This document shows positions 55,461-63,900 of a stretch of DNA of 64,000 nucleotides, one piece after another. Where the stretch lies: the NCBI GenBank assembly GCA_012845835.1, contig JABAKD010000010.1, positions 16,469,355 through 16,533,354 on the forward strand, written 5' to 3'. The notes below the pieces were generated by a model. It made no database searches, was not told the DNA's origin, and was given only the letters and a program-made list of their open reading frames with translations. This stretch comes from Undaria pinnatifida (Eukaryota > Sar > Phaeophyceae > Laminariales > Alariaceae). The position numbers were made by a program, and so were the translations under genes. The stretch's first letter is position 1; the number at the start of each line of letters is the position of its first letter.

Positions 55461-56972
55461 AAAGGCGTGGAACTCAGGGCCCCAAAGGATCCGTGGGGAC
55501 GACGTCAAAAAAAGTGTCCACCGCTCTTCTTGATCGTATTGTGTGCCTATGAAAACACAATGTCCACTCACACATACCTGGTACATACAGAAGTGCATAC
55601 ACATATACATACATGCAGAAGCACCGTCTGTGGCTGTCACAAAGGAGAGAGCTCACAGCATGGCTGCTGTTGTACCGTGATTGCCACAAGTACGGAGCCT
55701 GAAGGGTCATGTGTGATGGAGTAGCACAGCAGCAAAGCTAGCACAAATAAGAAACATACCAGTATGGGTTTCTATGGGCTCGGCGTGAAAAGGCAGGCTG
55801 CAGTATGGGCCTTGCTCTGTGGGTCTTGCCCGGTGCGGCTGCCTCCCAGATGCGAGGGGTAGCACAACAGCTCGAGAAATAGTAGCTAGGTGCCAATCTC
55901 CCAGGTAGAGGGACGGAAGGAGGCAGTTTTGTCGGGCGAGGTATGATACGTGGTCAGTGCGAGGTGTGCAACATAAGTCACAGCGCTAGATGCAATAGTT
56001 ACGTATGGTGTCCGATAGACGTGCTGCTGCTGCTGCTGCTGTTACTGTTGCTGCTGGCCGTATGTAGCTGCGTCGTAGCAGAGAGTAGAAGGAGTAAAAA
56101 CAATGGGACGGGCGTTGTACAGCGGGCGGGAGAGCGGAGAGGATAAACAAATGGGAGAGCGGAGCGGGCTATCGAAAAAGAACAGCAAAATGTGGGGTTC
56201 TCCATGCACCTACTCGGCTCAGCGAGGCGGAACGCAACCCTTTGAAAAGGAGAGCCAGCTCAGCGACGTTGAATGCTCAGAGCACCGCTACGGAGCTCGG
56301 CCGGGACCCAGACATGCGTCGTAATGTACCTTAGCCCCCCTTGCTGAACCCGCAGCGGCCAGAAAAAAACTCGGCCGCCGGAGAACAGCATAAAAAAAAG
56401 TGCATATTATACATATACATATTTATACACTAAAAAAACATGTACAGTTGTTGCTTGTATGTGTTTGGCGATGGGCACGTTTAAAGCCATACACTTGAGT
56501 TGTGTGGCGTATAGAATACCATACTATATTCCATGCGGCCAATGTAAGCAAATAGGCCCAGGTGCTATGATTTTGCTTAGAAGAAACAAGCCAAAAAACT
56601 TGATTAAGCATGATTTTTGGGTTGCTTACCACTAGCTACGGAACGATTGGCCGCGAACTCCGTGTCGTGGAGACGTGGAGATATTATATTCGATATTCGC
56701 TTTGTTGACCTTTCCCTCAAATGGATTTTGTGATACCGCTGGTATATTTGGTACAGCATCAGACATTACATCGTTACAAGATCAATGTCTATAGTTCATG
56801 CCAAATGTCGACAGGTCATACCTGGTATTCCTTATCGATAATTCACCCCAGGCACGTGATATCGAGTATCGACACTGTACTTCGTATCGAGTATCGATGG
56901 ATCATATCGAATATCGATACCTCCGCCGCATCCTTCTCCTTGCTTGCTCCGGCTGCCGTTTTGGCCAATCAG

Positions 56973-57166
56973 ATTGTTTCCACCGGGGCGCCTGCCATGG
57001 CGTCGGTGCTCCAAACACAAGCACAAACACATTCGGTGCCCTCCCTAGCAACGGCGCTGGCGGACGCCGGGGGGGGGGAAGGGGGATCCGCCGCTGCTTC
57101 TACCGCGAAGGTGCCAACCGTAGCTCCAACGGGGACGTTTCAAGAAGTATGGAGCTTGAGCGATCA
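56973..57166 (+). CDS. CtpA: CtpA-like protease, exon 2
   Basis: After AATCAG reads IVSTGAPAMASVLQTQAQTH, SVPSLATALADAGGGEGGSA, AASTAKVPTVAPTGTFQEVW, SLSD plus two bases. The APAMAS end of the hydrophobic stretch resembles an AxA lumenal cleavage site, and FQEVW(S/E)L-D is the start of the mature protease in plant and cyanobacterial CtpA. Donor CA|GTGAGT, phase 2. Confidence 0.85.
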
Positions 57167-57617
57167 GTGAGTTGTTTTACTTCCGGAAAATATCACCAGC
57201 CGCAGTATCATGCAGCTTACAAAGGTGACTATCGATCACTCAGCTGGTCTAACACACACAGCTGACGTATTTGAAATAATTTTACGAAAGTATGAACAGT
57301 GGCACCTGTTACCACGTGAGGTGGCTGTGACTTGAGCGACTATAGGGCGTCAACTGGTTATTGCTTTGGCTAGGTAACGTATTTCAGTTACTTCCCTATT
57401 AAATAAACAGTATTAATAGTACGTATTTCTGGGGTTGGCAGTTGGCCGATTATGCTAATGGTCAGTCGCCGACTACGGTAAGGATTATCTGGTCAGGTAC
57501 TAGTAGCACGGCTAGTTCTTTGAGGTAGTTTGTGAATTTGCGCGTTTTCATGAGCGACTGGTGCGTTTGCTCGCTCGTTTGCTCGTTCTTTCGCTCGCTT
57601 TCTCGCAGGCTCGCCTA

Positions 57618-57684
57618 GGCTCGCATCAACAAGCAAGGGTAACAGCTTGGAAATGGTCAAATCGCGTTTCCCCTCGGAAAAAGA
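57618..57684 (+). pseudogene. Echo of CtpA exon 3, copy 1
   Basis: Matches the exon over 'caagggtaac', 'cttggaaatggtcaaatcgc' and 'cctcggaaa' with several changes; it corresponds to GNDWEAVKSRLSSE. A ctcgctcgtttgctcg context precedes it, as at the true exon. Confidence 0.85.
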
Positions 57685-57833
57685 AAATCGGACTCAAGAT
57701 GAAATTCATCAAGCAAGCACTGGCCGATGCTGAAACCGTCATTTTTGTTGGTTGTTGTCTTTGTCGACACTTTTTTCCTCTCAAGTGCTATAACTTATCT
57801 CTGTCGCTCGCTTGACTGCTGACGCACGCCAAG

Positions 57834-57889
57834 ACTCTGTTTCGATCGCACCCAGAAGGGGAAACAACTGGGTGACGAATTGAATCCAG
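57834..57889 (+). pseudogene. Echo of CtpA exon 3, copy 2
   Basis: 'tttcgatcgcacccagaagg', then aacaactgggtgacg, corresponds to the FDRAHKGNDW region. Short and shifted in frame; it runs directly into the hairpin at 57891. Confidence 0.75.
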
Positions 57890-57890
57890 T

Positions 57891-57984
57891 GTTGAACGGA
57901 TCAATACACTGGAAACAAGGCGGCAGGCAGGCCAATCGCATGCCGCTCGCCCGAAGTTGCTTCCAGTGTGTTGATACGTTGAAC
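57891..57984 (+). repeat. 94-nt hairpin
   Basis: The arms gttgaacggatcaatacact ggaa and its complement at 57961-57984 pair with about three mismatches in 24. Inside, aggcggca pairs with tgccgctc, giving a long stem with a small loop. On the sense strand of the CtpA intron it is shaped like a small-RNA precursor, with no proof of expression. Confidence 0.7.
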
Positions 57985-58088
57985 GCTAGACTCACTTTGT
58001 CAACGCCCCAACCAAAAGGACTGGTCGATGCTGGAACTGTTTCCTTTTCAGGTCGTAGCAGAGTCCTATAGCTTTTAAAAGGCTAGAT

Positions 58089-58363
58089 CGCCCCGGTGGC
58101 GTATCAGGTTGTCCTCGAGCCTGGTATAGGTCAGTTTCGTGAGTTCGAATCCCCCCGAGTGCAAACTCGTATAAATTCGTGGGGACTTTTTCTTGTGCAC
58201 AAATTGACTTGCGGAAAGCGCGAGAGCGTGAGTTAGCAACACTCAATGAAAAATCGACGAGCAGTGGGATTGCTGAACCCTACGCGCGATAAAAATTGAA
58301 GGCAAGAACCGGGGGGAAGAAGGGACGACACCTGTGACCACGGCTTGTCCAGAAGCTGGAAAG
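58089..58363 (+). mobile_element. tRNA-derived SINE, full-length
   Basis: Nearly identical to 38078-38360 over the whole length, from cgccccggtggcgtatcagg (box A) through gagttcgaatcc (box B) to 'acggcttgtccagaagctgg'. It is inserted in CtpA intron 2, between exon 3 echoes. Confidence 0.92.
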
Positions 58364-58520
58364 TAGATGTGTGTGAAAAAAAACAAATAAATATATATAT
58401 ATAACCTTTTTCACTTCTGTTAAAATGACCCTACGCTAATTTCAAGTGGTTCATTCCTCAAAAAAAGTTGGTGCTGTTCTGAAGGGGTTGACCTGAACAA
58501 TCCGCTCCTTAGACTTGTGC

Positions 58521-58585
58521 AGGTTTTGTTTCGATCGGACTCGACGCAGGGGTAACAATTGGGAAGCGATCAAGTCGCGACTTTG
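58521..58585 (+). pseudogene. Echo of CtpA exon 3, copy 3
   Basis: A gcag acceptor-like end is followed by 'gttttgtttcgatcggactc', then 'ggggtaacaattgggaagcg' and atcaagtcgcgact, close to the true exon (FDRA-KGNDWEAVKSRL). It is the best preserved echo of this exon but breaks off after about 65 bases. Confidence 0.88.
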
Positions 58586-59024
58586 TTCGAGTCATCACGC
58601 TATTAGTAGGGGTGCAGCAGATTCTAAAAAGTTTCTGAGCTCCTAACCAATAGCTTACTCGAAACATGACTTCGAAGGCATTCATCCGATTGCGCAACCC
58701 GACCAACAGTTCTGTTCGCTACCGTAGTCCTAAAACAAATATGCTCGTACGATTATCACACTAATCGATAATTCCACATTGTCAACCGATCAGAAAAAAA
58801 CGTTTGGTCCACAACGTTCGATTCCTGCCGTCGGATGTCTCCATCGCAAGTCGCTTCGGGTGTATTAAAAAGACTTCGGACACAAACTTCATCACCCTGC
58901 CACCCCCTAACCACGCGCTCGCCGATGATGCTGAAACCGTCGTTTTTTCGTCGCCACTTTTTTTCCGTCTCTTAAAGTCGTCAAAGAGTTAAGCTTATCC
59001 CGCTCCCTTGCTCGCTCGCTTGCC

Positions 59025-59052
59025 CGCCCGCCCGCCCGCCCGCCCGCCCGCT
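59025..59052 (+). repeat. (CCCG)n run before CtpA exon 3
   Basis: Seven CCCG units, just 22 bp before the acceptor of exon 3, in place of a normal polypyrimidine tract. Confidence 0.9.
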
Positions 59053-59073
59053 TGCTCGCTGATTCGGAGGTAG

Positions 59074-59214
59074 ATTTTACTTCGATCGCGCCCACAAGGG
59101 TAACGACTGGGAAGCGGTCAAATCGCGACTCTCCTCGGAAATTGCTTCCGGTAAGAAGAGCGAAAACGCGGCGACGAAGGAGATGCTGAAGCTCCTTAAG
59201 GACAAGTACACGCG
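59074..59214 (+). CDS. CtpA: CtpA-like protease, exon 3
   Basis: One base completes Gln, then FYFDRAHKGNDWEAVKSRLS, SEIASGKKSENAATKEMLKL, LKDKYT and two bases of Arg. This is the N-terminal helical region of S41 peptidases (YFLDRTFNG-DW---R and EML--L-D-YTR in cyanobacterial CtpA). Acceptor GGTAG, donor CG|GTGAGA, phase 2 at the end. Confidence 0.95.
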
Positions 59215-59269
59215 GTGAGAGAAAGGGTGTACAGGAGTAGGGACCCCCCTGTAGAAATGCCGTAGCTGT

Positions 59270-59720
59270 AGCGGCAACCGGCACTATAGCGGCACTATGG
59301 CGGTAGCCGGCACTACTCCGCATATTGCCATTACAAGTTCTTCCCATCTGTGCTAATCGGTTTCACAGGCACCAGCGGGCAACCGACACTACACAACCGG
59401 CACTATAGAGGAACCTTTACTGCAATCATATCATGCATGGCCGTAGTCGTTAGGGCGGTAGGCCCTCACAACAATGCCGGGACGGAGCACGTCCGGTTTT
59501 CACCGACCAGGCAGGCATTACTTGCACCAAGAGCGAAGCGCCGTGAGGTGTTCGGCGAATCGCAAGAGGGGGCGGGCGTACTCATTTGTTGCTTGCCTTA
59601 ATCGTTTGACCATTGACCACGCATCCCTTTCTAGACGGAGCACCGTTCCTACTCCAAATAGAGACACGTCCGATATTTTTGGCGCTCAATACGTTTTTCA
59701 TATATTTACGTTAAAAGTTG
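59270..59720 (+). repeat. Families E, C and D side by side
   Basis: Family E at 59270-59430, family C at 59430-59570, family D at 59575-59720, directly adjoining. C and D also adjoin or lie close elsewhere, so they may be parts of one larger element. Confidence 0.75.
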
Positions 59721-60149
59721 TACTTATAAGGGTAAGGTTTACTTATATGGGCAAACAGGTTTACGCATATGGAGGGAAGTAGCCATACTCTGACACGGGG
59801 GGGGGGGGGCATGCTGTTAGAAAATGGCCTTGGCATGGGCACGGATCTGTTCTTGCCCACGCTTGTTATTTTTCGTAAATGTAGACAACAGGAAGTTTGA
59901 TGTGCGCCTCGCAAATGCACCGGGTTACCAGGTCACGTGCATGGCCCACAGCTGTCTCATTTTTTGTTTCAAACATGTGGATGGAAAAAAGAGAGGGCGT
60001 TGATTGTGAGCCTAGGTGGCGTCCATGGCCCACGGCTTTTTCCGGCGTGGGGGGGGCGTGTCCGTGTTTGTGGAAGGGAATGCGGTGGGTGAGGCCAGCA
60101 AGTTGGGCTGTGAGTTGACGATCCACAAGTCACCGAGAGCAAAGCACCA

Positions 60150-60305
60150 TCACACAATCGCAGCGTGACCATCACAGCACATAATCACGGCGGGACATAG
60201 TCACAGCGGGACGCAGTCACAAAGAAATAAAACCACAGCGGGACACAATTACAGCATAACCACCGCAGAACAGAATCACAACGGGAAATAATCACAGCGA
60301 TATAG
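60150..60305 (-). repeat. About 17-bp 'cacagcgggacataatca' minisatellite
   Basis: Eight or nine degenerate units in CtpA intron 3. Confidence 0.85.
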
Positions 60306-60550
60306 CCGTACGGTACACCTCCAGAACGCCTCCTCGGTTGTGCTCCTCTCTGTGTGCGCGTGCGAACATAAACTAAGGGGTCCAGTCTTGCCACTGCCGT
60401 CTCCATTCGCGCTCCGTACTTCGAGCACTAGTGCAGCAACACAAGCCTAGCGAAAAAATCACCCACCGACCCTCCCTCCCTCGCCGCCCCTTCTATCTTT
60501 CGTCTCTTCTCTCTTCCTATCGCTCGATTCCCCTGCGTTCGTGGGCGTAG

Positions 60551-60638
60551 GTTGATAGGACCCGAGGTCTACGATATGTTGTCCAAGTACGACCTCATAG
60601 GTGTGGGGGTTATGCTTTCACCCAACCCTCTCGGGCAG
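60551..60638 (+). CDS. CtpA: CtpA-like protease, exon 4
   Basis: One base completes Arg, then LIGPEVYDMLSKYDLIGVGV, MLSPNPLGQ. It opens the PDZ domain: the GVG(V/L)M(L/I) carboxylate-binding loop is intact. In family members TRFLDPEQF---TKYDLTGVGL stands here. Acceptor GCGTAG, donor CAG|GTAGGT, phase 0. It has no start codon and is short, so it is easy to miss. Confidence 0.94.
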
Positions 60639-60650
60639 GTAGGTGTTGCA

Positions 60651-60770
60651 GGGTAGGGTAGGGTAGGGTAGAGTACGATAGGGTCGGGTAGGGTCGGGTC
60701 GGGTCGGGTCGGGTCGGGTCGGGTCGGGTCGGGTCGGGTCGGGTCGGGTCGGGTCGGGTCGGGTAGGGTG
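60651..60770 (+). repeat. (GGGTC)n / (GGGTA)n array
   Basis: About 24 pentamer units, starting 12 bp after the exon 4 donor. Regular GGG spacing makes an intronic G-quadruplex likely in DNA and pre-mRNA. GGGTA units resemble telomere-type repeats but the GGGTC core does not. Confidence 0.95.
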
Positions 60771-61112
60771 GAGTAGGGTACGGTAGGGCAGGGTACGGTA
60801 TGGTATAGTGTAGTGTGGTGTGGTGCGTTGTGTTGTGTTGTGTTGTGGTGTGGTGTGGTGTAGTGTGGTGTGGTATAGTATGACCCGGTGCGGCATTGTA
60901 TCGTATTCATTGTGTTGAGTTGTATTGTATAGTGTCGCTTTTAGGCAAGTCCTCTCCACTGCTCTTCACCAAATGTGAACCCTGTGCTATCATTAGGGCT
61001 AAAACCATAAGCCCACGTCCTTCTACTAACGTGCTACCTACCGCCTTTTCGCGCTATTCCCGCTGCTGCACGTTTCCGCTAATGCGCTTGCTTTATATTT
61101 TTGCTGCTGCAG

Positions 61113-61256
61113 CTCGTCGTCGCCTCCCCGCCTAAGGCCGACAGCCAGGCGGACAAATTGGGCGTGAAGAAAGGCGACCTTATTTTGTCGATCAACGGTC
61201 TTGATGCGGTGAAGATGGACTCTTTTGAGGTTACCGACTACCTCGCCAAGTACCAG
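61113..61256 (+). CDS. CtpA: CtpA-like protease, exon 5 (PDZ domain)
   Basis: 48 codons: LVVASPPKADSQADKLGVKK, GDLILSINGLDAVKMDSFEV, TDYLAKYQ. A-KLGV--GD-IL-I-G is the hallmark of the PDZ domain in S41 proteases, which recognises the C-terminus of the substrate. Acceptor CTGCAG; donor CAG|GTTCGT is somewhat weak. Phase 0 at both ends. Confidence 0.96.
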
Positions 61257-62553
61257 GTTCGTACGATCTGTATTTAGTTTGTTTCGCTACCCCCCTTGCT
61301 GGCTTGCTATCCTAGGACATAAATGGTGGCCACAGACGGCCAAACAGGAATGAAATAAAATAAGCCAAAACACTTCTGGAATATATGGAAGAAACGAAAC
61401 GGGCTCCCAAAATGTTGGGCGTGTCTCTAGTAGGAGTAGGAACGGTGCTCCGTGTCTAAGGGCATGCGTGGTCAATGGTGTAATGAAATGGCAAGCAACA
61501 ATGAGTACCCCCCCCCCCCGCCGACTTGCTGGCGAGTCTGCGTATTCGTGCGTGTTCTGCTCTGTATTGTCGTCGTTTTTGTCTCCTCTAACTTGGTTGT
61601 CTCATGTTATTGTTTTCCTCTTGGTTTGTCGTCCCTTTGGTTTCTGGTGCAAATTGTACAACGTGTCATAATGCAACGTATCATACGGATATGATACCAG
61701 GTACGCACGTACGCTGATTTCTGTTTGCGCTTTTATTTCTTTTCTGAAGCGTACGATTTGCTTGAATCATTTTGTTCGTATTATTTCGTTTTTTTTCTGT
61801 TTTTTCCTGCGAGGTAATGTTCTACTCCAGAGTGGTTGATTGAAGCCTGTCCTGTGACCATGGCCTAGATCATGGCGACGTAAAAAAGTAGTGTGAGGGC
61901 AACAATAACGATAACAACAGCAGCAGCAACACACGGGCTAGACCAATGCCAGAAGCGTATAAGATGACACAAGTACATGGAATACTTTATACCAGTGAGT
62001 CATCCCTCTATAGTGCGGTAGGGGTTGCAGTTTATGGGCCAAAAAAAGGTATACCTTCTGACCGGTTGAGCTCCTCAAGCGTTGAACTATCGGTTAGTAT
62101 GACATTTTTTACGACTATTTTTGTTTTAGGACTAGGGCATACTAATAACAAGTGTTGGTCGGGTTGGGCTAACGAATGTCTTCGAAGTAATGTTTCGGGG
62201 AGATAGTGAGATATTGAGCTCCTCGTGTTGGGAGCTCGGAAACTTCTTAGAATCTGCTGCGCGCCTGGCGTGGGATGACTCCAGTACTCGGTGTGATATC
62301 CTCTCTATTAATAGCAGTAAACGACTTGCCCTATCTGATGCTTTGATTTCTTAATAATTTTCTCCTCGTTCTTTGCTGAGACCGGTCACCGGTTAACCTC
62401 GCCAAGGACCGCTTAGGTGCGTGTAGACGGGCTATACCAAACAATCTCAAGAGACTTACAATATGATACCAGTATATGGAACACTTGAAAGTACCTGTTG
62501 CCGTCGCATGGATGCATTCTCTCTCCGCGATTGTACGCACATCTACACTTTAG
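61257..62553 (+). other. CtpA intron 5
   Basis: Holds a reverse family D copy (61320-61510) and a family B copy (about 61700-61930, core 'gaagcctgtcctgtgacca') followed by CAG-rich sequence. Nothing else was recognised. Confidence 0.8.
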
Positions 62554-62667
62554 GGCAAGACGGTGACCTTCGAGATTCGGGGGCCCGAAGACGGGTCGGA
62601 CACAAGGAAGGTCGAGCTCGACAGAACTTTCCCGGCCACGGAGAACGCTGTGCTCTACGGGATCAAG
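62554..62667 (+). CDS. CtpA: CtpA-like protease, exon 6
   Basis: 38 codons: GKTVTFEIRGPEDGSDTRKV, ELDRTFPATENAVLYGIK, the segment between the PDZ domain and the protease core (family G--V-L-I-R---). Acceptor CTTTAG. The frame and similarity end at AAG|GCAAGA, a GC donor with otherwise ideal flanks; no GT fits nearby. Phase 0. Confidence 0.93.
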
Positions 62668-63117
62668 GCAAGATGCGAGGGGCTGGGGGGGGCTGGGGGA
62701 GAAGGAGGAAGGGCGGGGGGGGGGAGGGGCGAGGGGGAAGGGCGTTCCGCATTGTATGGTCGGTGGTACACGAATATTTTCGCCCCGTCAGATTGCAGTA
62801 TTTCTATTTGTTTCGCTCGCACTAGCTTCAAAGTTGAGAGAGTTCCCCCTTGTGGCGGTCAACCGTTGCCCCGACACAGGATAAGCCTTTTCCCCCCGGG
62901 CATATAGCTCAGTTGATATCTCCTTCCCCCCCCCCCCCGGCCCGCTGTCCCCGCCCCGTCCCCGTCCCCTCCCCCTACTTACGCAAACTGTCTGGTATTA
63001 TTCCCACAAAAAACTGCGCGCATTCCGCGAGCTAACCCCCCACCCCCCGCAATGTACCCTCGCCTCCCCGCCCAATGCCGTCCACCCAAAACCAAAACGT
63101 GCAAACTCCGAATCCAG
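62668..63117 (+). other. CtpA intron 6, GC-AG type
   Basis: Begins GCAAGA and contains a G-rich run (62680-62745) and C-rich runs (62880-62970), which are complementary in composition and could pair. The 3' end is TCCAG. Confidence 0.75.
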
Positions 63118-63324
63118 GACCAAGGAAAGCACAAGATAGGTTACGCCCGGCTGCGCGACTTCAATTCCGTAGTGGCGAAGAACCTTCGGGAGGCCCTTGT
63201 AGAGATGAAGGGGCAAGGGGCGGACGAGTTTGTGCTCGACTTGAGGGGGAACGGTGGCGGTGCTTTCCAGAGCGCGCTTGGCGTCGCCGGCTTATTTATG
63301 GACGCGCAGCCCATCACCTACGTC
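63118..63324 (+). CDS. CtpA: CtpA-like protease, exon 7 (start of catalytic core), gene incomplete
   Basis: 69 codons: DQGKHKIGYARLRDFNSVVA, KNLREALVEMKGQGADEFVL, DLRGNGGGAFQSALGVAGLF, MDAQPITYV. IGY-RL--F, then (V)LDLR-N-GG(G) is the conserved core of peptidase family S41A. The Ser and Lys of the catalytic dyad lie further on, beyond the right edge. The plastid enzyme cuts the C-terminal extension of the photosystem II D1 precursor in the thylakoid lumen. The exons here give about 384 residues including the leader. Donor GTC|GTGAGT. Confidence 0.96.
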
Positions 63325-63384
63325 GTGAGTTGGGGGAGGGGTGGAGGAGGGGGAGGATGGGGGAGGTGTGTGTGGGGTACTGAT

Positions 63385-63510
63385 TTTCGACATGGCCGCA
63401 GTCGTAAGATCATAGACTCTTGCATGCCTTCCATTCCGGGTTTTTATCAACCACTCAGATATTGCTTGTACCAGGCAGGACGCGCCGTGAGGTATGCGAG
63501 GGGTTGGGAC
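63385..63510 (+). repeat. Dispersed repeat family C
   Basis: 'acatggccgcagtcgtaaga', then 'ccattccgggtttttatcaa' and 'gcttgtaccaggcaggacgc' follow the family C order with notable divergence. Confidence 0.75.
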
Positions 63511-63539
63511 CGGGGGAGAGTATACGTTACACAAATAAA

Positions 63540-63600
63540 TGCGGGGCAACCTGAGCCAAATGCGGTGTAATCTGAGCCAATGGCATTTCAACACATGTAG
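63540..63600 (-). repeat. Reverse copy of the 42730-42850 repeat
   Basis: Read on the minus strand, 'acatgtgttgaaatgccatt' is followed by 'ggctcagattacaccgcatt' and 'tggctcaggttgccccgc', as at 42726-42815. Confidence 0.8.
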
Positions 63601-63659
63601 AAAGTCTGTTATGGGGTAATGCCTGACAGTGGGGGGTGGGGGGGAGCGATGCTCGTCTT

Positions 63660-63735
63660 GAGAAGTAATGGTGGAGTCGCTGTTCAGAGCGCGCTTGACG
63701 TAACTGGCCTGTTTATGGACGCCTAACACCTCACT
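63660..63735 (+). pseudogene. Echo of CtpA exon 7 end
   Basis: 'ggtggagtcgctgttcagag', 'cgcgcttgacgtaactggcc' and 'tgtttatggacgcc' copy the last third of exon 7 (GG-AFQSALGVAGLFMDA). The donor equivalent reads 'catcgtgactagg', so GTGAGT has become GTGACT. It lies about 400 bp downstream of the true exon end, with a G-run after it as after the true donor. Confidence 0.9.
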
Positions 63736-63739
63736 TCCA

Positions 63740-63900
63740 TCGTGACTAGGCGGGGGGGGGGGGGGGGGGGGGGTGTGTGTACGGGGGGGGGGCAGGGCGG
63801 AGAGAGAAGGGGCGGAGGAAGGGGAGCGGAGGGCGGGGAGCGGAAGGGGTGGGTGGGGGAATCGGGGGGTGAGGGGAGGGGGGGGAGTAGCTTCTCAGGT
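63740..63900 (+). repeat. G-rich tract
   Basis: Long G-runs (one of about 20) interrupted by A and short TG units. It follows the exon 7 echo and is probably an expanded copy of the G-rich start of intron 7. Confidence 0.9.

Larger units (their letters stand above)
48349..56972 (+). other. CtpA intron 1, 8.6 kb
   Basis: Contains local duplications (50000-50650), the repeat zone 49000-49490 and 51400-52330, a broken DIRS-like element and a 39-bp minisatellite. A CTG run lies at 56024-56052. I see no other protease exon in it. Confidence 0.65.
57167..59073 (+). other. CtpA intron 2 with exon 3 echoes and a SINE
   Basis: Copies of the exon 3 start lie at about 57618-57684, 57834-57889 and 58521-58585. 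The 'gatgctgaaaccgtc' word that precedes the true exon at 58927 recurs at 57729 and 58026, marking duplication units of several hundred bp. A SINE has inserted at 58089-58363. Confidence 0.85.
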
